A DNA stretch of 64,000 nt, taken from assembly GCA_037138335.1 (NCBI GenBank), contig JBAXIO010000016.1:1-64000 (forward strand), read 5' to 3'. A program made the position numbers and the translations under genes. This stretch comes from CAIRDP01 sp037138335 (lineage in GTDB: Bacteria; Bacteroidota; Bacteroidia; Bacteroidales; FEN-979). The notes beneath the pieces are model-generated. The model was not told where the DNA came from and did no database searches. It saw only the letters and a list, made by a program, of their open reading frames with translations. Positions 26,401 to 34,805 of the stretch are shown here, one piece after another. Position 1 is the first letter of the stretch. Each line of letters starts with the position of its first letter.

Positions 26401-27966
26401 ATAATTAGTAAGCTTGTCTTTAACCCTTGCAACTTTATCTTCGTAATCATAGACCAAAAAGCCGCGGTCGGCAAGTTTTAGCAACTGGGCCTCGATTTGT
26501 TCCTGGGGTTTTTGCATATATAAGGTAAGCTCTTCGAGATTGACCTCCCTTGTTTTCTTTTTTTCGGTATAAGACCTGATTACGTTTAGTATATTTATTT
26601 CATCCATGCCCTGCAGGCGGTCATAACGGTTCCTGGAATAATAATTTGAGGACTCGAAAATTGCGTTGCTTTGCTTATTAGGGCCGGGCATCATATTGAA
26701 ATTCAATTTCGGGCTGTCGAGTTTCCACTGGGCCTGTTCACAGTAGATCTCTATTTTATGCCATGAATCAAACCAGGGCGTAATGGAATTCAGCCTTACA
26801 TCTTTTGTAAATGAAAGTTCCTTCAGTGAATCAAAATATTTCATTTCCAATCCAGGGTGGAAAATGGAATCGGTTTCATGATAAATGGAGATGGAGGCCG
26901 ATGTTGCATTGATTTTTTTTGGGTGGATCACAAACGAAGGGGATTTGATAAGGATAAAATCCTCGCCTCCTTTCCTTACGATGATCTTTGCATCCTGTTT
27001 ATGGGCACCGGAGCCAATCACCCTGGCACCTTCCATTGCAAAGCCTCCAATGTAATCCATGCTGTTAAACAGGTTTTTAATGCTGATCTCTTTATCGTAG
27101 GAATAGAAACGCGGATAAGAGGCCTTTGTCTCATCAACATCCACCAGCACCTTTTCAACAAGCCGGCCCATGATAGGGGAAGAAAAATACTTTTTATTGT
27201 ACAGACGGGCTGAATCAGCAGTAAGTTTTGTAAACCTTACCTGGACCTGGTAACGGTCCAGTTCGGCAAAAACCTGTTCAGGTCCTATTCCAACCCTTCG
27301 CCAGTCAACCCTGCCTTCATGACCTATCCAACGGAGCGATAAAGGGAAAAAGACCCCCTTTGTTCCGTAGATCACCATAGAATCCTTGTTGACACTGCAT
27401 ATAAGATCTCCCTTTGAAAATTCAATTACGGGAACAGTATCAAGCCTTATTGTGAAACTTGAAGGGCTGAGCTTCCATTGAGTGGATTGGGATTTAAACA
27501 TCAGGCCCTCATCAAAAAGCGTAGTGGTGACATCCAGGAAAGCATTGAAATTTCTGGAACTCTTTTCCGAGATCAGCTGTTTAAGTATGGCCGACCAGGG
27601 TGTAAAAACAGACCAGGGTTGGTGAGAATCAACGAAAACATTAAGGGCTTTAATATAATTGAAGAAATCGGGGAAAGTGCGGACTTTCTTTTTAAGCATC
27701 TCGTTACAGAGGGAATAAATAAATTTCTTCCTTGGCGGGTCAAAATCTTCCCGGTTCCATTTCTGAACGAAACTTTCCATAACAGGCTGGACCAGTTTCC
27801 GGTCGTTTTCTGAAAGGCCAAATAACAATCCGTTAAGCTCACCAATAAATTTGGTTGAATCCCCTGTAAACCTGGTCGTTTTCTGGTTCTGCGAAAACAC
27901 GGTAAAGGCGGGTAACAGAAGGGCAATTAAAAGAAGGACTAAATAAAACAGTTTGCCTTTCAACAT
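23461..27966 (-). CDS. giant exported envelope protein of unknown function (about 1500 residues)
   Basis: 1501 residues from the ATG at 27966, which overlaps the prmA stop (ATGTTGA); an upstream TTG at 27990 is possible but adds residues before the signal peptide. Signal peptide about 1-26. An alpha-helical N-terminal part (about 30-160) is followed by long stretches of short beta strands. A helical segment at about 454-522 looks like a winged helix (NLEELTLYMQ...LLKLADRGFLVYD). The beta regions contain repeated phrases on fixed themes (for example DSARLYNKKYF, KGFSFEYNKFRLNLP, KGFKFKRRTFDAL), reminiscent of OstA/AsmA-like bridging folds. I recognise no named domain. Order tpiA-prmA-this-plsY suggests an operon and perhaps an envelope lipid role, which is inference. 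Confidence 0.8.
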   Translation of the reverse strand: MLKGKLFYLVLLLIALLLPAFTVFSQNQKTTRFTGDSTKFIGELNGLLFGLSENDRKLVQPVMESFVQKWNREDFDPPRKKFIYSLCNEMLKKKVRTFPDFFNYIKALNVFVDSHQPWSVFTPWSAILKQLISEKSSRNFNAFLDVTTTLFDEGLMFKSQSTQWKLSPSSFTIRLDTVPVIEFSKGDLICSVNKDSMVIYGTKGVFFPLSLRWIGHEGRVDWRRVGIGPEQVFAELDRYQVQVRFTKLTADSARLYNKKYFSSPIMGRLVEKVLVDVDETKASYPRFYSYDKEISIKNLFNSMDYIGGFAMEGARVIGSGAHKQDAKIIVRKGGEDFILIKSPSFVIHPKKINATSASISIYHETDSIFHPGLEMKYFDSLKELSFTKDVRLNSITPWFDSWHKIEIYCEQAQWKLDSPKLNFNMMPGPNKQSNAIFESSNYYSRNRYDRLQGMDEINILNVIRSYTEKKKTREVNLEELTLYMQKPQEQIEAQLLKLADRGFLVYDYEDKVARVKDKLTNYVKARDGKSDYDEIFFNSSVTNASNAILDLGNFDLKIQGVNSVYISDSQHVAIYPQGDSLRLKKDMDMAFNGLVRAGFFDFKGKGFSFEYNKFRLNLPNIDTMEFYVQSKTWDPKKGRFPVIKVKTSLQDLEGHIDIDEPDNKAGLKSLKDYPIFYNNKIAKVHWDKKYIQKGVYAKDKFFFDVNPFTIRSLDVVHTDSLNFGGELTSAGIFPQIVQPLKVRPDYSLGFEKDTGPSGLPVYGGKGTFIAKVDLSEQGLRGDGTLLYLNSTAHSGSFLFLPDSLNAFTKNFSMTEQLADVEYPAVTADSVNQFWMPYKDSMVVKTVQKDMHMYNEQSTFAGWLALTPALLSGNGTVKIKDAVMDSKGFKFKRRTFDALIANFRIKSYDLNDLTISTKNYQTHFDFDKRRGEFRSNVGISKVEFPLNKYVCSMDRFDWMIDNEEISLANEQSRKSIPDSLSLSQLIDVGYTGSEFISVHPLQDSLKFFAARARYNLRTNVINAEDVRIIKVADAAVFPDSGSVKIFRDAQMQTLTHAIIIANTKTRYHQFYQAEVSIASRKRYTGRGSLDYIDRDGLREKIDFTGIKVDSSEQTIANGIVPDSAYFKLSPEFQFRGDVTVNASKKDLFFDGGFKAVSECFHKLKPEWIKFAADINPRKIMIPLAPQPTNMLGEKMALTLAFSPSEASIYPAFFIRRSSFSDSAMVFASGMMTYNVPATEFRIADTAKLRDLSLPGNFISFNQTLCRMRGDGKLMLGVNGGALNMAAYGTMDHYLLIDSTHAHISLSMDFPFSDEAMQNLSSALVSTNLKGLTIDQTPFNEALKLVLDPKELERFKNEISLTGRLRKFPEELEKTMFFGDINLHWDTTSRSWLSSGPIGIATIGKNQVYRYVSGQMEFTKKRNGDEFTFYLQLTGQDWYFFNFRNNILQALSSDLTFNDKIINARKSKAEQKKADKQAKGFTYTISTERKKRDFLRKFEKADE

Positions 27967-28790
27967 TTCATAAACTTTACCACGGCCCAATGATTCAGGT
28001 TATCCGCCTGTACTTGCTTCATCCCAAAGGATCCCGCCATTTCTTTAATGAGCCCGAGATCATCTTCGTAAAAGCCGCTGAGTATGAGCATGCCTCCTTT
28101 TTCAAGGCAGTTATGATAAACATTCATATCACGCAGCAATACATTACGGTTGATATTTGCGAAGATAAAACCGAATTCTCCCTCGGGGATGGCTGCTGCA
28201 TTCCCATGAATGACAAGCATGCCAGGTACATTGTTCCTGGCTGCATTTTCACTGGCGTTCAGGTATGACCATTCGTCATTGTCTATGGCAACAATATGTT
28301 TTGCCCCCAGTTTTGCAGCAATAATACCAAGCACCCCTGTGCCGGTTCCCATGTCGAGCACCCTGCAGCCATCGAAATTCAACGGCAGTATAGATTCAAT
28401 CATGAGGCGGGTAGTTTCGTGATGAGCTGTGCCAAACGACATTTTCGGTTCTATCACCAGGTCCAGTTCAGAAGCCGGGTCGGGTTCATGAAAAGGAGCA
28501 CGGATAAAACAGCGGCCTATTTTTACAGGCTGGTAAGCCGATTCCCATAATGCATTCCAGTTTTGTTCAGCTACCTTTTCAACCTTATACATGAAGCCCA
28601 GTTTCGCGGCGCTGCTTTCGAGAAAATTGGCAACAAGCATGACATCGAAGGCATCAAGGGGGATAAAACCCGAAAAGGCACCATCGCGTTCCTCAGTAAA
28701 GCTTTCGAATCCCAGGTCGCTCAAGCCGGCAGTCAGTATCCCGGCATTCTCCCCCGAGATTCCGCTAACGCTAACTTCTATGTATTCCAT
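27960..28790 (-). CDS. prmA: ribosomal protein L11 methyltransferase
   Basis: 276 residues. N-terminal small domain, then a SAM-binding Rossmann fold with VLDMGTGTGVLGIIAAKLGA and the PrmA signature region FIFANINRNVL. It trimethylates L11. Its ATG shares one base with the tpiA stop (TGATG) and its stop overlaps the next start by 7 nt, so translation of the three genes is probably coupled. Confidence 0.92.
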   Translation of the reverse strand: MEYIEVSVSGISGENAGILTAGLSDLGFESFTEERDGAFSGFIPLDAFDVMLVANFLESSAAKLGFMYKVEKVAEQNWNALWESAYQPVKIGRCFIRAPFHEPDPASELDLVIEPKMSFGTAHHETTRLMIESILPLNFDGCRVLDMGTGTGVLGIIAAKLGAKHIVAIDNDEWSYLNASENAARNNVPGMLVIHGNAAAIPEGEFGFIFANINRNVLLRDMNVYHNCLEKGGMLILSGFYEDDLGLIKEMAGSFGMKQVQADNLNHWAVVKFMKC

Positions 28791-29548
28791 CAGAGTGCAT
28801 CAACGATTGCAAGAAAATCGACGGCTTTAAGAGAGGCTCCGCCTATAAGTCCGCCATCCACGTCGGGGTTGCTGAAAAGTTCCTTTGCGTTTTTGGCATT
28901 GCAACTCCCGCCGTAAAGGATTGTTATATCATCGGCAATTTTTTTGGAATACTTTTTCCCGATCAGGCCGCGGATGAAAGCATGCATTTCCTGGGCCTGT
29001 TCAGGTGTGGCATTCACGCCGGTGCCAATGGCCCATACCGGTTCATAGGCAACGACTACTTTCGCCATTTCATTCTTTTTCAGATGGAACAGGGATTCGT
29101 TAAGCTGTTTCTCAACTACTTTGAAATGCTTTTTAGCTTCGCGTTCCGGCAGGACCTCGCCGCAGCAAAAGATTGGTATAATATCATGTTTCAGCAGTCC
29201 ATCCAGTTTACCGGCAAGGAACTCATTACTTTCGGCAAAATATTTCCTCCTTTCGGAATGACCGATGATGCAATATTCCACTTCCATTGATTTCAGCATT
29301 GGCGGACTCACTTCCCCTGTATAGGCACCGCTGTCGTCAGGATAAACATTCTGGGCCCCAACGGAGAACTTTGCGTCCTTAGCGATGTCTGTGGCAAGTT
29401 CAAGGTAAGGGAAGGGAGGGCAAAGAACAACCGCTTTATTATCAAGCTTACGTGTATCCATTGCTTCTGCCACCTGGGCAACCAGTTCTTCTGCCTCCAG
29501 GAAGGTTTTGTTCATTTTCCAGTTCCCTGCAACGATTTTTGTTCTCAT
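28790..29548 (-). CDS. tpiA: triosephosphate isomerase
   Basis: 252 residues, full length. GNWKMNKTF at the start, catalytic His in IIGHSERRKYF, catalytic Glu in VVAYEPVWAIGTG, and phosphate loop ILYGGSCNAKNA...GLIGGASL. It links glyceraldehyde-3-phosphate and DHAP. First gene of the set tpiA-prmA-giant protein-plsY. Confidence 0.97.
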   Translation of the reverse strand: MRTKIVAGNWKMNKTFLEAEELVAQVAEAMDTRKLDNKAVVLCPPFPYLELATDIAKDAKFSVGAQNVYPDDSGAYTGEVSPPMLKSMEVEYCIIGHSERRKYFAESNEFLAGKLDGLLKHDIIPIFCCGEVLPEREAKKHFKVVEKQLNESLFHLKKNEMAKVVVAYEPVWAIGTGVNATPEQAQEMHAFIRGLIGKKYSKKIADDITILYGGSCNAKNAKELFSNPDVDGGLIGGASLKAVDFLAIVDAL

Positions 29549-29626
29549 TTGTTTGTTTATTTAAGTTCTAAATTTCTTATTTATAATCCTGTCGCTCGTA
29601 TGGATGCAACGCTGCTGCGTCGTTCA

Positions 29627-30709
29627 TCAAGCCATTAATCTTACCCTGGGATCGATTACCCCGTAAAGGATATCCGCCAATATATTAATTAAAATAAGTA
29701 TTACCGAAATAAATAATACAGCTCCCATAATCACGGGGAAGTCATATTTATCCAATGCGTTCACAATCACAAGTCCTATTCCCTTCCAGTCAAAAATATA
29801 TTCTACAAACACGGCGCCTGCCAGGAGGGATGCCAGCCAGCCCGTTGCAGCGGTAACAACGGGATTAAGGGCATTTTTCAGGGCATGTTTAAAGATGATC
29901 CTTCGGGGGCTGAGCCCCTTTGCTTTTGCAGTGCGGATGTAGTCCTGCGATAACACTTCTAGCAGGGAGTTACGCGTTAGCTCCACGATAATGGCAAGCG
30001 GCCTGATGCCAAGAGTCAGTGCAGGGAGGATGAGGTTTTGCAGATCAAGGTATTCCCCCCTGCCAAGGTCATCTACCGAATAAAGGCTGCCCGCCATATT
30101 CAGATGTGTAATATGGGCCAGCACAAAAGCAAAAATCCATGCATTAAGAATAGCGGCAAAGAATGACGGGAGCGACATTCCCAGAACAGAAAACACGAGC
30201 GAAACACGGTCGATAAAAGAATTTTTGTTCAATGCGCAGATTATACCCAGGCCAATACCTGCCAAGAGTGCAAAAGCCATGGCGACCATGGCGAGAATAA
30301 ACGTGTTGATAAAACTTTCCACTAACAATTCCGAAACATTCCTTCGGGTTTGGTAGCTTTGCCTGAGGCAGGGGTATTTAACCGCCACTATGTATTTTTT
30401 CGAAGCAAGGGAAAAAACAGGAATGCCGTATTTCTGTGTCTCGTAATTGAAGCTCCCACCCGGCTGGTTGACAGTATGGAATGAGAGCGGGCTGAGGTCA
30501 TTGAGGTAAGCGGCAAACTGGATATACAGCGGTTTGTCGGTTCCCAGCTCTTTTTTCACCGCAGCGACCGAAGCGCTGTCGGCCCTTTGCCCAAGCATCA
30601 TGCGGGCCGGGTCGCCGGGAAGGATATTGAACAGGAAAAAAATAACAACAACCACCCCTAACAGAACCAGGATCCCATAGCCAAGCCGCTGAAAAATAAA
30701 TTTTATCAT
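29627..30709 (-). CDS. ABC transporter permease, DppB/OppB family
   Basis: 360 residues with an N-terminal helix, a long periplasmic segment (about 35-130) and a binding-protein-dependent permease domain with five more helices. The EAA-like loop is IRTAKAKGLSPRRIIFKHALKNA (in part), and the end reads YGVIDPRVRL, both typical of peptide permeases. No OppC, ATPase or solute-binding gene lies nearby, so the rest of the transporter must be elsewhere. The ATG overlaps the DoxX gene stop by 4 nt (ATGA). Confidence 0.87.
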   Translation of the reverse strand: MIKFIFQRLGYGILVLLGVVVVIFFLFNILPGDPARMMLGQRADSASVAAVKKELGTDKPLYIQFAAYLNDLSPLSFHTVNQPGGSFNYETQKYGIPVFSLASKKYIVAVKYPCLRQSYQTRRNVSELLVESFINTFILAMVAMAFALLAGIGLGIICALNKNSFIDRVSLVFSVLGMSLPSFFAAILNAWIFAFVLAHITHLNMAGSLYSVDDLGRGEYLDLQNLILPALTLGIRPLAIIVELTRNSLLEVLSQDYIRTAKAKGLSPRRIIFKHALKNALNPVVTAATGWLASLLAGAVFVEYIFDWKGIGLVIVNALDKYDFPVIMGAVLFISVILILINILADILYGVIDPRVRLMA

Positions 30710-31812
30710 TTAAAATATTTCTCCCTGACCCGGTCCCATTCAGGAAAGTCCCTGAAAGCCCATTTATCGACCACAACGCCGTCTTTCAGGAGGATCAACC
30801 CGGGATTCGACCTGACCATGGTTTTAAGCACCACGTCGTCGGCATTATAGAATTCAAATGCAGTGCCGTGAGCCAGGCGGAATTTACGTACGTCGGCGGG
30901 CGTGGATGAGGTGATGCAAATAAACGATTTGCCTTCGGCCCTGACTTTTTTATAGAAGGGAAGTATCCTGAGGATCGCATCTGAATTTGTTTCAGGCAGG
31001 TTATATATCACCAGCAGGAACTGGTAATCGGGATTCTTCATAATGGAGGCTGTGACATCATTCCCCTGCATATCTTCAACCAGCAGGCTGGCTGCCCTTT
31101 CTGCATTGGGATCCTCCACTCTCTGGCTGTCGAACACCCATTGCGACATCCATACCGTATCGTTCCACGGATAATTGGAAGCCAGGTACTCCTGCTTCTC
31201 TCCGGTTTTTTTATTTTTATATGTCACGAAGAATTTAACAGGGAGGTTTTCAGTTTTACCCACCTTATTCCCCTTTCCCCAGGCCATGAAATCTCTGAGG
31301 GGAAGATGTCTGGCGCTGTATACCGACATCCATGCGAACGCGATTGCAAAGACCGAGAGCAGTAATACATCAAAGGCTGCAGGCAGGGCTGAACGGAATT
31401 TTTTTCGCCAGAGAAAAACAGGGACCACGAAGAGATTCAGTACCAGGTTCTTCAGGAAGGTCTGCATGTTCGTGAGTTTAATGGCATCACCAAAACAGCC
31501 GCAATCGGGTACCAGGTTCCATATTGCATCTATGAATGTGAGCACTGTAAAGTATGTCATTACGAGAAGAAGGAGCCAGGCTGTTTTTTTTATCCAAAGG
31601 TTCAGCAACAGGCTCACCCCTAGGGTAAATTCAAGCATGCACATAAAGATCGCAACAGGCAGGGCAAAATGGCCCGCCCAAGGGATGCCGAAAGCAATAA
31701 AATAATCTTCTATTCGGAATGCAGTGCCAAGGGGGTCAACCCCTTTTACAAAACCACTGAAAACGAATACCAGTCCGATAAGTATACGGAAGCTGTTTCT
31801 AAGAACTTTCAT
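30706..31812 (-). CDS. DoxX-like membrane protein with thioredoxin-like C-terminus (BT_3928 family)
   Basis: 368 residues. Residues 1-150 form four membrane helices of the DoxX/MauE type, with a VPDCGCFGDA loop (Cys104, Cys106) as in MauE. Residues about 190-368 look like a thioredoxin-fold domain without a CxxC pair. The family is common in Bacteroidetes between a DUF1599 gene and tpiA, as here. A redox or quinone-linked role in envelope disulfide chemistry is a guess from the cysteines. It overlaps both neighbours (14 nt upstream, 4 nt downstream). Confidence 0.8.
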   Translation of the reverse strand: MKVLRNSFRILIGLVFVFSGFVKGVDPLGTAFRIEDYFIAFGIPWAGHFALPVAIFMCMLEFTLGVSLLLNLWIKKTAWLLLLVMTYFTVLTFIDAIWNLVPDCGCFGDAIKLTNMQTFLKNLVLNLFVVPVFLWRKKFRSALPAAFDVLLLSVFAIAFAWMSVYSARHLPLRDFMAWGKGNKVGKTENLPVKFFVTYKNKKTGEKQEYLASNYPWNDTVWMSQWVFDSQRVEDPNAERAASLLVEDMQGNDVTASIMKNPDYQFLLVIYNLPETNSDAILRILPFYKKVRAEGKSFICITSSTPADVRKFRLAHGTAFEFYNADDVVLKTMVRSNPGLILLKDGVVVDKWAFRDFPEWDRVREKYFK

Positions 31813-32353
31813 ACTCTAATCTGATCAGGGCGAATATCGCATAATTAATAATATCGTAATAGTTTGCATCCAGGCCCTCTGAAATGAACGTCCTGCCCTT
31901 ATTATCCTCAATCATTTTGATGCGCAGGAGTTTCATCAGGATGATGTCGTTAAGGGAACTGATCCTCATGTTTCTCCAGGCTTCTCCGTAATCATGATTT
32001 TTGTTTAACATCAGGTCGCGGGCCGCATAAATATACGTATTGTAAAAACGTTCAGCCTCGCCGGCATCCAGTTCGAGCCGGTCGCCCGTCCCAAGTTCGA
32101 GCTGGATCAGGGCCATCACCGAATAGTTGACGATTCCAATGTACTCCGGTTTCACTCCCTCATCGACCTTTTGAACCCCTTTATCGTCAATGCTTCGGAT
32201 CCTCTGGGCTTTGATATAAATCTGGTCTGTGATGGATGTGGTTCTCAGGATGCGCCAGGCAGTACCGTAATCCTTCGTTTTTGCAAGAAAAATCTCACGG
32301 CAGGTGCTGATTATATGTTCAAATTCCCTTTCTGTATTCTGATTTAAACTCAT
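31799..32353 (-). CDS. DUF1599 protein made of two tandem copies
   Basis: 184 residues from the ATG at 32353 (MSLNQN...); an upstream TTG would add 17 unlikely residues. The protein consists of two homologous halves: KDYGTAWRILRTTSITDQI...GIVNYSVMALIQLE and HDYGEAWRNMRISSLNDII...DIINYAIFALIRLE. Both share DYGxAWR, an arginine-rich helix and a final NY..MALI.LE block. The duplication is visible by eye. The function is unknown; the domain has been noted beside nucleotide metabolism genes, and here it sits beside folP. Confidence 0.82.
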   Translation of the reverse strand: MSLNQNTEREFEHIISTCREIFLAKTKDYGTAWRILRTTSITDQIYIKAQRIRSIDDKGVQKVDEGVKPEYIGIVNYSVMALIQLELGTGDRLELDAGEAERFYNTYIYAARDLMLNKNHDYGEAWRNMRISSLNDIILMKLLRIKMIEDNKGRTFISEGLDANYYDIINYAIFALIRLEYESS

Positions 32354-32531
32354 ATGTATACTGATGAGGTTTGCCAGCAGACCCTGAATCACTCCCAAAT
32401 GCAAGGAGCGATCCTGATGCCTGCTGCAGTTTTAGACGGACTAAATTACAAAAAAAACGCTAACGGGAGTAAATAAAGCCGGGCAGGAATTATGAAAAGA
32501 AGCTAACAATGGTCGTGACAGGCATGATGGC

Positions 32532-33419
32532 GTGATGATCATGGTGAATTTCCATAACTTTGCAAAAAAGAATTCTTTGAGAGTTATAAACTGCAACGGC
32601 AAACTTCTTGACCTGGCGGTACCGGCCGTTATGGGCATCCTGAATATTACACCCGATTCATTTTTTGACGGTGGGAAGTACCTGTCGGCCGGCTCCCGGC
32701 TGAAGCAGGTTGAACGCATGCTGGATGAGGGAGCCCGGATAATCGACATAGGTGCAGTTTCAACCCGGCCCGGTGCGGCTGAGCCAGGCCATAAAGGAGA
32801 ACTGGAGAGGCTGCTGCCTTCATTGAAAGCCATCAGGCAAAATTTCCCTTCTGTTATCCTGTCGGTAGATACTTACAGGCCGCTGATTGCCAGGGCTGCC
32901 GTTGAAGAGGGCGCCGATATGATCAACGATATTTACGGGGGAAGGTTTGAACCCGGGATGATGGAGGAAATAGCATCCCTGAAAGTTCCCTATATAATCA
33001 TGCACATGAAAGGAGACCCTCTGAATATGCAGGAAGATCCGTCCTATTCAGATGTTGTGGCCGAGGTATGCTATTTCTTCGAAAAACAAATCGCAGAAGC
33101 CAGGCTGAAAGGGGTAAAAGGGATCATCCTTGATCCCGGGTTCGGGTTTGGCAAGTCAGTTGAACACAATTACCGGCTCCTCTCGGGCCTTGAGAGGCTC
33201 ATCTCACTTGAAATGCCTGTTATGGTTGGGCTGTCCCGAAAATCGATGATCTATAAGGTGCTTGCCGGTAGCCCCGAAGATGCCCTTAACGGCACAACGG
33301 TGCTCCAGTCCATCGCCCTTATGAAAGGAGCCTGCATACTCAGGTCGCATGATGTTAAAGAAGCGGTGGAAGCAGTTAAACTGCTTGAAACCCTGAAAAA
33401 ATATTCCAACGAACAGTAA
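32532..33419 (+). CDS. folP: dihydropteroate synthase
   Basis: Up to 295 residues. Core motifs: MGILNITPDSFFDGG, IDIGAVSTRPGA, SVDTYRP, MINDIYGG, ILDPGFGFGKS, GLSRKSMIY. It joins pABA to dihydropterin pyrophosphate in folate synthesis. The start is uncertain: ATGs at 32532, 32535 and 32541 are in frame, but a perfect TAACTTTG box lies at 32555-32562 inside the extended N-terminus. A TTG at 32577 is the only later start before the conserved region. Followed after 9 nt by cdaA. Confidence 0.93.
   Translation: MMIMVNFHNFAKKNSLRVINCNGKLLDLAVPAVMGILNITPDSFFDGGKYLSAGSRLKQVERMLDEGARIIDIGAVSTRPGAAEPGHKGELERLLPSLKAIRQNFPSVILSVDTYRPLIARAAVEEGADMINDIYGGRFEPGMMEEIASLKVPYIIMHMKGDPLNMQEDPSYSDVVAEVCYFFEKQIAEARLKGVKGIILDPGFGFGKSVEHNYRLLSGLERLISLEMPVMVGLSRKSMIYKVLAGSPEDALNGTTVLQSIALMKGACILRSHDVKEAVEAVKLLETLKKYSNEQ
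32555..32562 (+). promoter_or_regulatory. -7 element within the annotated folP N-terminus
   Basis: TAACTTTG fits TAnnTTTG exactly. If it is used, folP translation would start at TTG 32577. No -33 TTG is present at the right distance, so this is uncertain. Confidence 0.35.
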
Positions 33420-33428
33420 AACCAAAGC

Positions 33429-34229
33429 ATGATGTTCCAGCTCTTATCAATAAACGGATTGTTCAATTTCAGGATTGTCGACCTGGTCGATATAGTTCTT
33501 TTCGCCATCCTGTTATACGAGGTATACAATCTTGTGAAAGGGACAGCTGCGATCAGGATCTTCATCGGCATTATTGCGGTTTATCTCATATGGAAAGTTG
33601 TCAAAGCTTTTCAGATGCAGCTATTGAGTGAGATCTTCGGACAGTTCATCAGTGTGGGCGTAATTGCGCTGGTTGTGGTGTTCCAGCCGGAGATCAGGCA
33701 ATTCCTGCTCATGCTTGGGAACACGAGGATAATCCATAACCGCAGCCGCAGGTTCCTGTTCTGGAAAATCAAGTTAAACGACCCGTTTGTGGCCAGTATT
33801 GACGCGATAGTCATGGCCTGCCAGAAAATGGCCGAGAACAAGACCGGTTCCCTGATCGTCATTGCCAGGGAAAGCCAGCTCAGTCCCTTCGTTGAGACAG
33901 GACAGATAGTCGATTCCAGGATATCGGAGATCATGCTTGAATCGATCTTCTTCAGGAACGGGCCGCTTCACGACGGGGCTGTTGTGATCGCCGGTGACAC
34001 TATCAAGGCGGCCCGCTGCATTCTCCCGGTCTCAAAACAAAGCTCTATCCCCTCATGGTATGGTTTGAGGCACAGGGCTGCCATTGGCCTTACCGAAAAA
34101 TCGGATGCCATTGCAATTGTCACCTCCGAGGAGAGGGGAACTATCTCATACAGTATAGATGGGAAAATGGCAGAGAGGGTAAGTGCTGCTGAATTATCTG
34201 ATTTCCTTGTAAAGACCTTTATAAAATAA
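33429..34229 (+). CDS. cdaA: diadenylate cyclase CdaA
   Basis: 266 residues: three N-terminal membrane helices (about 18-85), a short coiled segment, then the DAC domain with DGAVVIAGD and GLRHRAAIGLTE catalytic motifs. It makes c-di-AMP from two ATP at the membrane. The folP-cdaA order recurs in Bacteroidetes. There is no CdaR or GlmM gene beside it. The stop lies 2 nt from that of the convergent TPR lipoprotein gene. Confidence 0.93.
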   Translation: MMFQLLSINGLFNFRIVDLVDIVLFAILLYEVYNLVKGTAAIRIFIGIIAVYLIWKVVKAFQMQLLSEIFGQFISVGVIALVVVFQPEIRQFLLMLGNTRIIHNRSRRFLFWKIKLNDPFVASIDAIVMACQKMAENKTGSLIVIARESQLSPFVETGQIVDSRISEIMLESIFFRNGPLHDGAVVIAGDTIKAARCILPVSKQSSIPSWYGLRHRAAIGLTEKSDAIAIVTSEERGTISYSIDGKMAERVSAAELSDFLVKTFIK

Positions 34230-34231
34230 CC

Positions 34232-34798
34232 TTATCTCCTTTTTCTTCCTGCTTTTTTAAGGGAATCAGCTGCCCTGGCGCTGTCGGCCAGTTTCCTCTG
34301 TTCAAACTCCCTGACCATCTGGTCGGGAGTCTTGCCCAGGTTGTTCAGGGCATTCTGGGCGTCATCGGCAAAATCATTCCTGGGATATTTTTCGATGAAG
34401 AGTATATATAATTCCTGGGCCTTATCGAGGTTCTTCATCAGATTTTCATAGACGTAAGCTGTAAAGAAAAGGCAGATAGCCGCCCTGGGGTCATTGGGAT
34501 ATGCGAAACGGTATTTGTCGAACATTTCTATCGCGGCTTTACCATTTCCAGAGTTCATATAAAGGCTGCCGGCTTTGAAAATAAATTTCTGAGTCATTGA
34601 ATCGGCCGGGAAATCTTTTATAAAATACGAATACAATGCAAGGAGACTGTCGGTGGCCTCTTTGTCCATTGAGGTAGCCTTGGGTGAAAACAGCCTTGAT
34701 TCGGCTGCATTTATCCTGCCTATTTCTTTTGAGCGGGAAGGGCCGCAGGAGATCATTGTTATAAGCAGCAGCGGCAATAGGAGTATGTTTGCTTTCAT
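34232..34798 (-). CDS. TPR-repeat lipoprotein
   Basis: 188 residues with lipobox MISC (Cys18). About three tetratricopeptide-like helix pairs follow (ALYSYFIKDFPADS, AIEMFDKYRFAYPNDP, AQELYILFIEKYPRNDFADDA), then a charged tail ending KKAGRKRR. The spacing resembles BamD/YbgF-type envelope lipoproteins but it is shorter. It is probably a periplasmic scaffold. It is in the same direction as def and ruvX, 8 nt after def. Confidence 0.75.
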   Translation of the reverse strand: MKANILLLPLLLITMISCGPSRSKEIGRINAAESRLFSPKATSMDKEATDSLLALYSYFIKDFPADSMTQKFIFKAGSLYMNSGNGKAAIEMFDKYRFAYPNDPRAAICLFFTAYVYENLMKNLDKAQELYILFIEKYPRNDFADDAQNALNNLGKTPDQMVREFEQRKLADSARAADSLKKAGRKRR

Positions 34799-34805
34799 GG
34801 GATAA

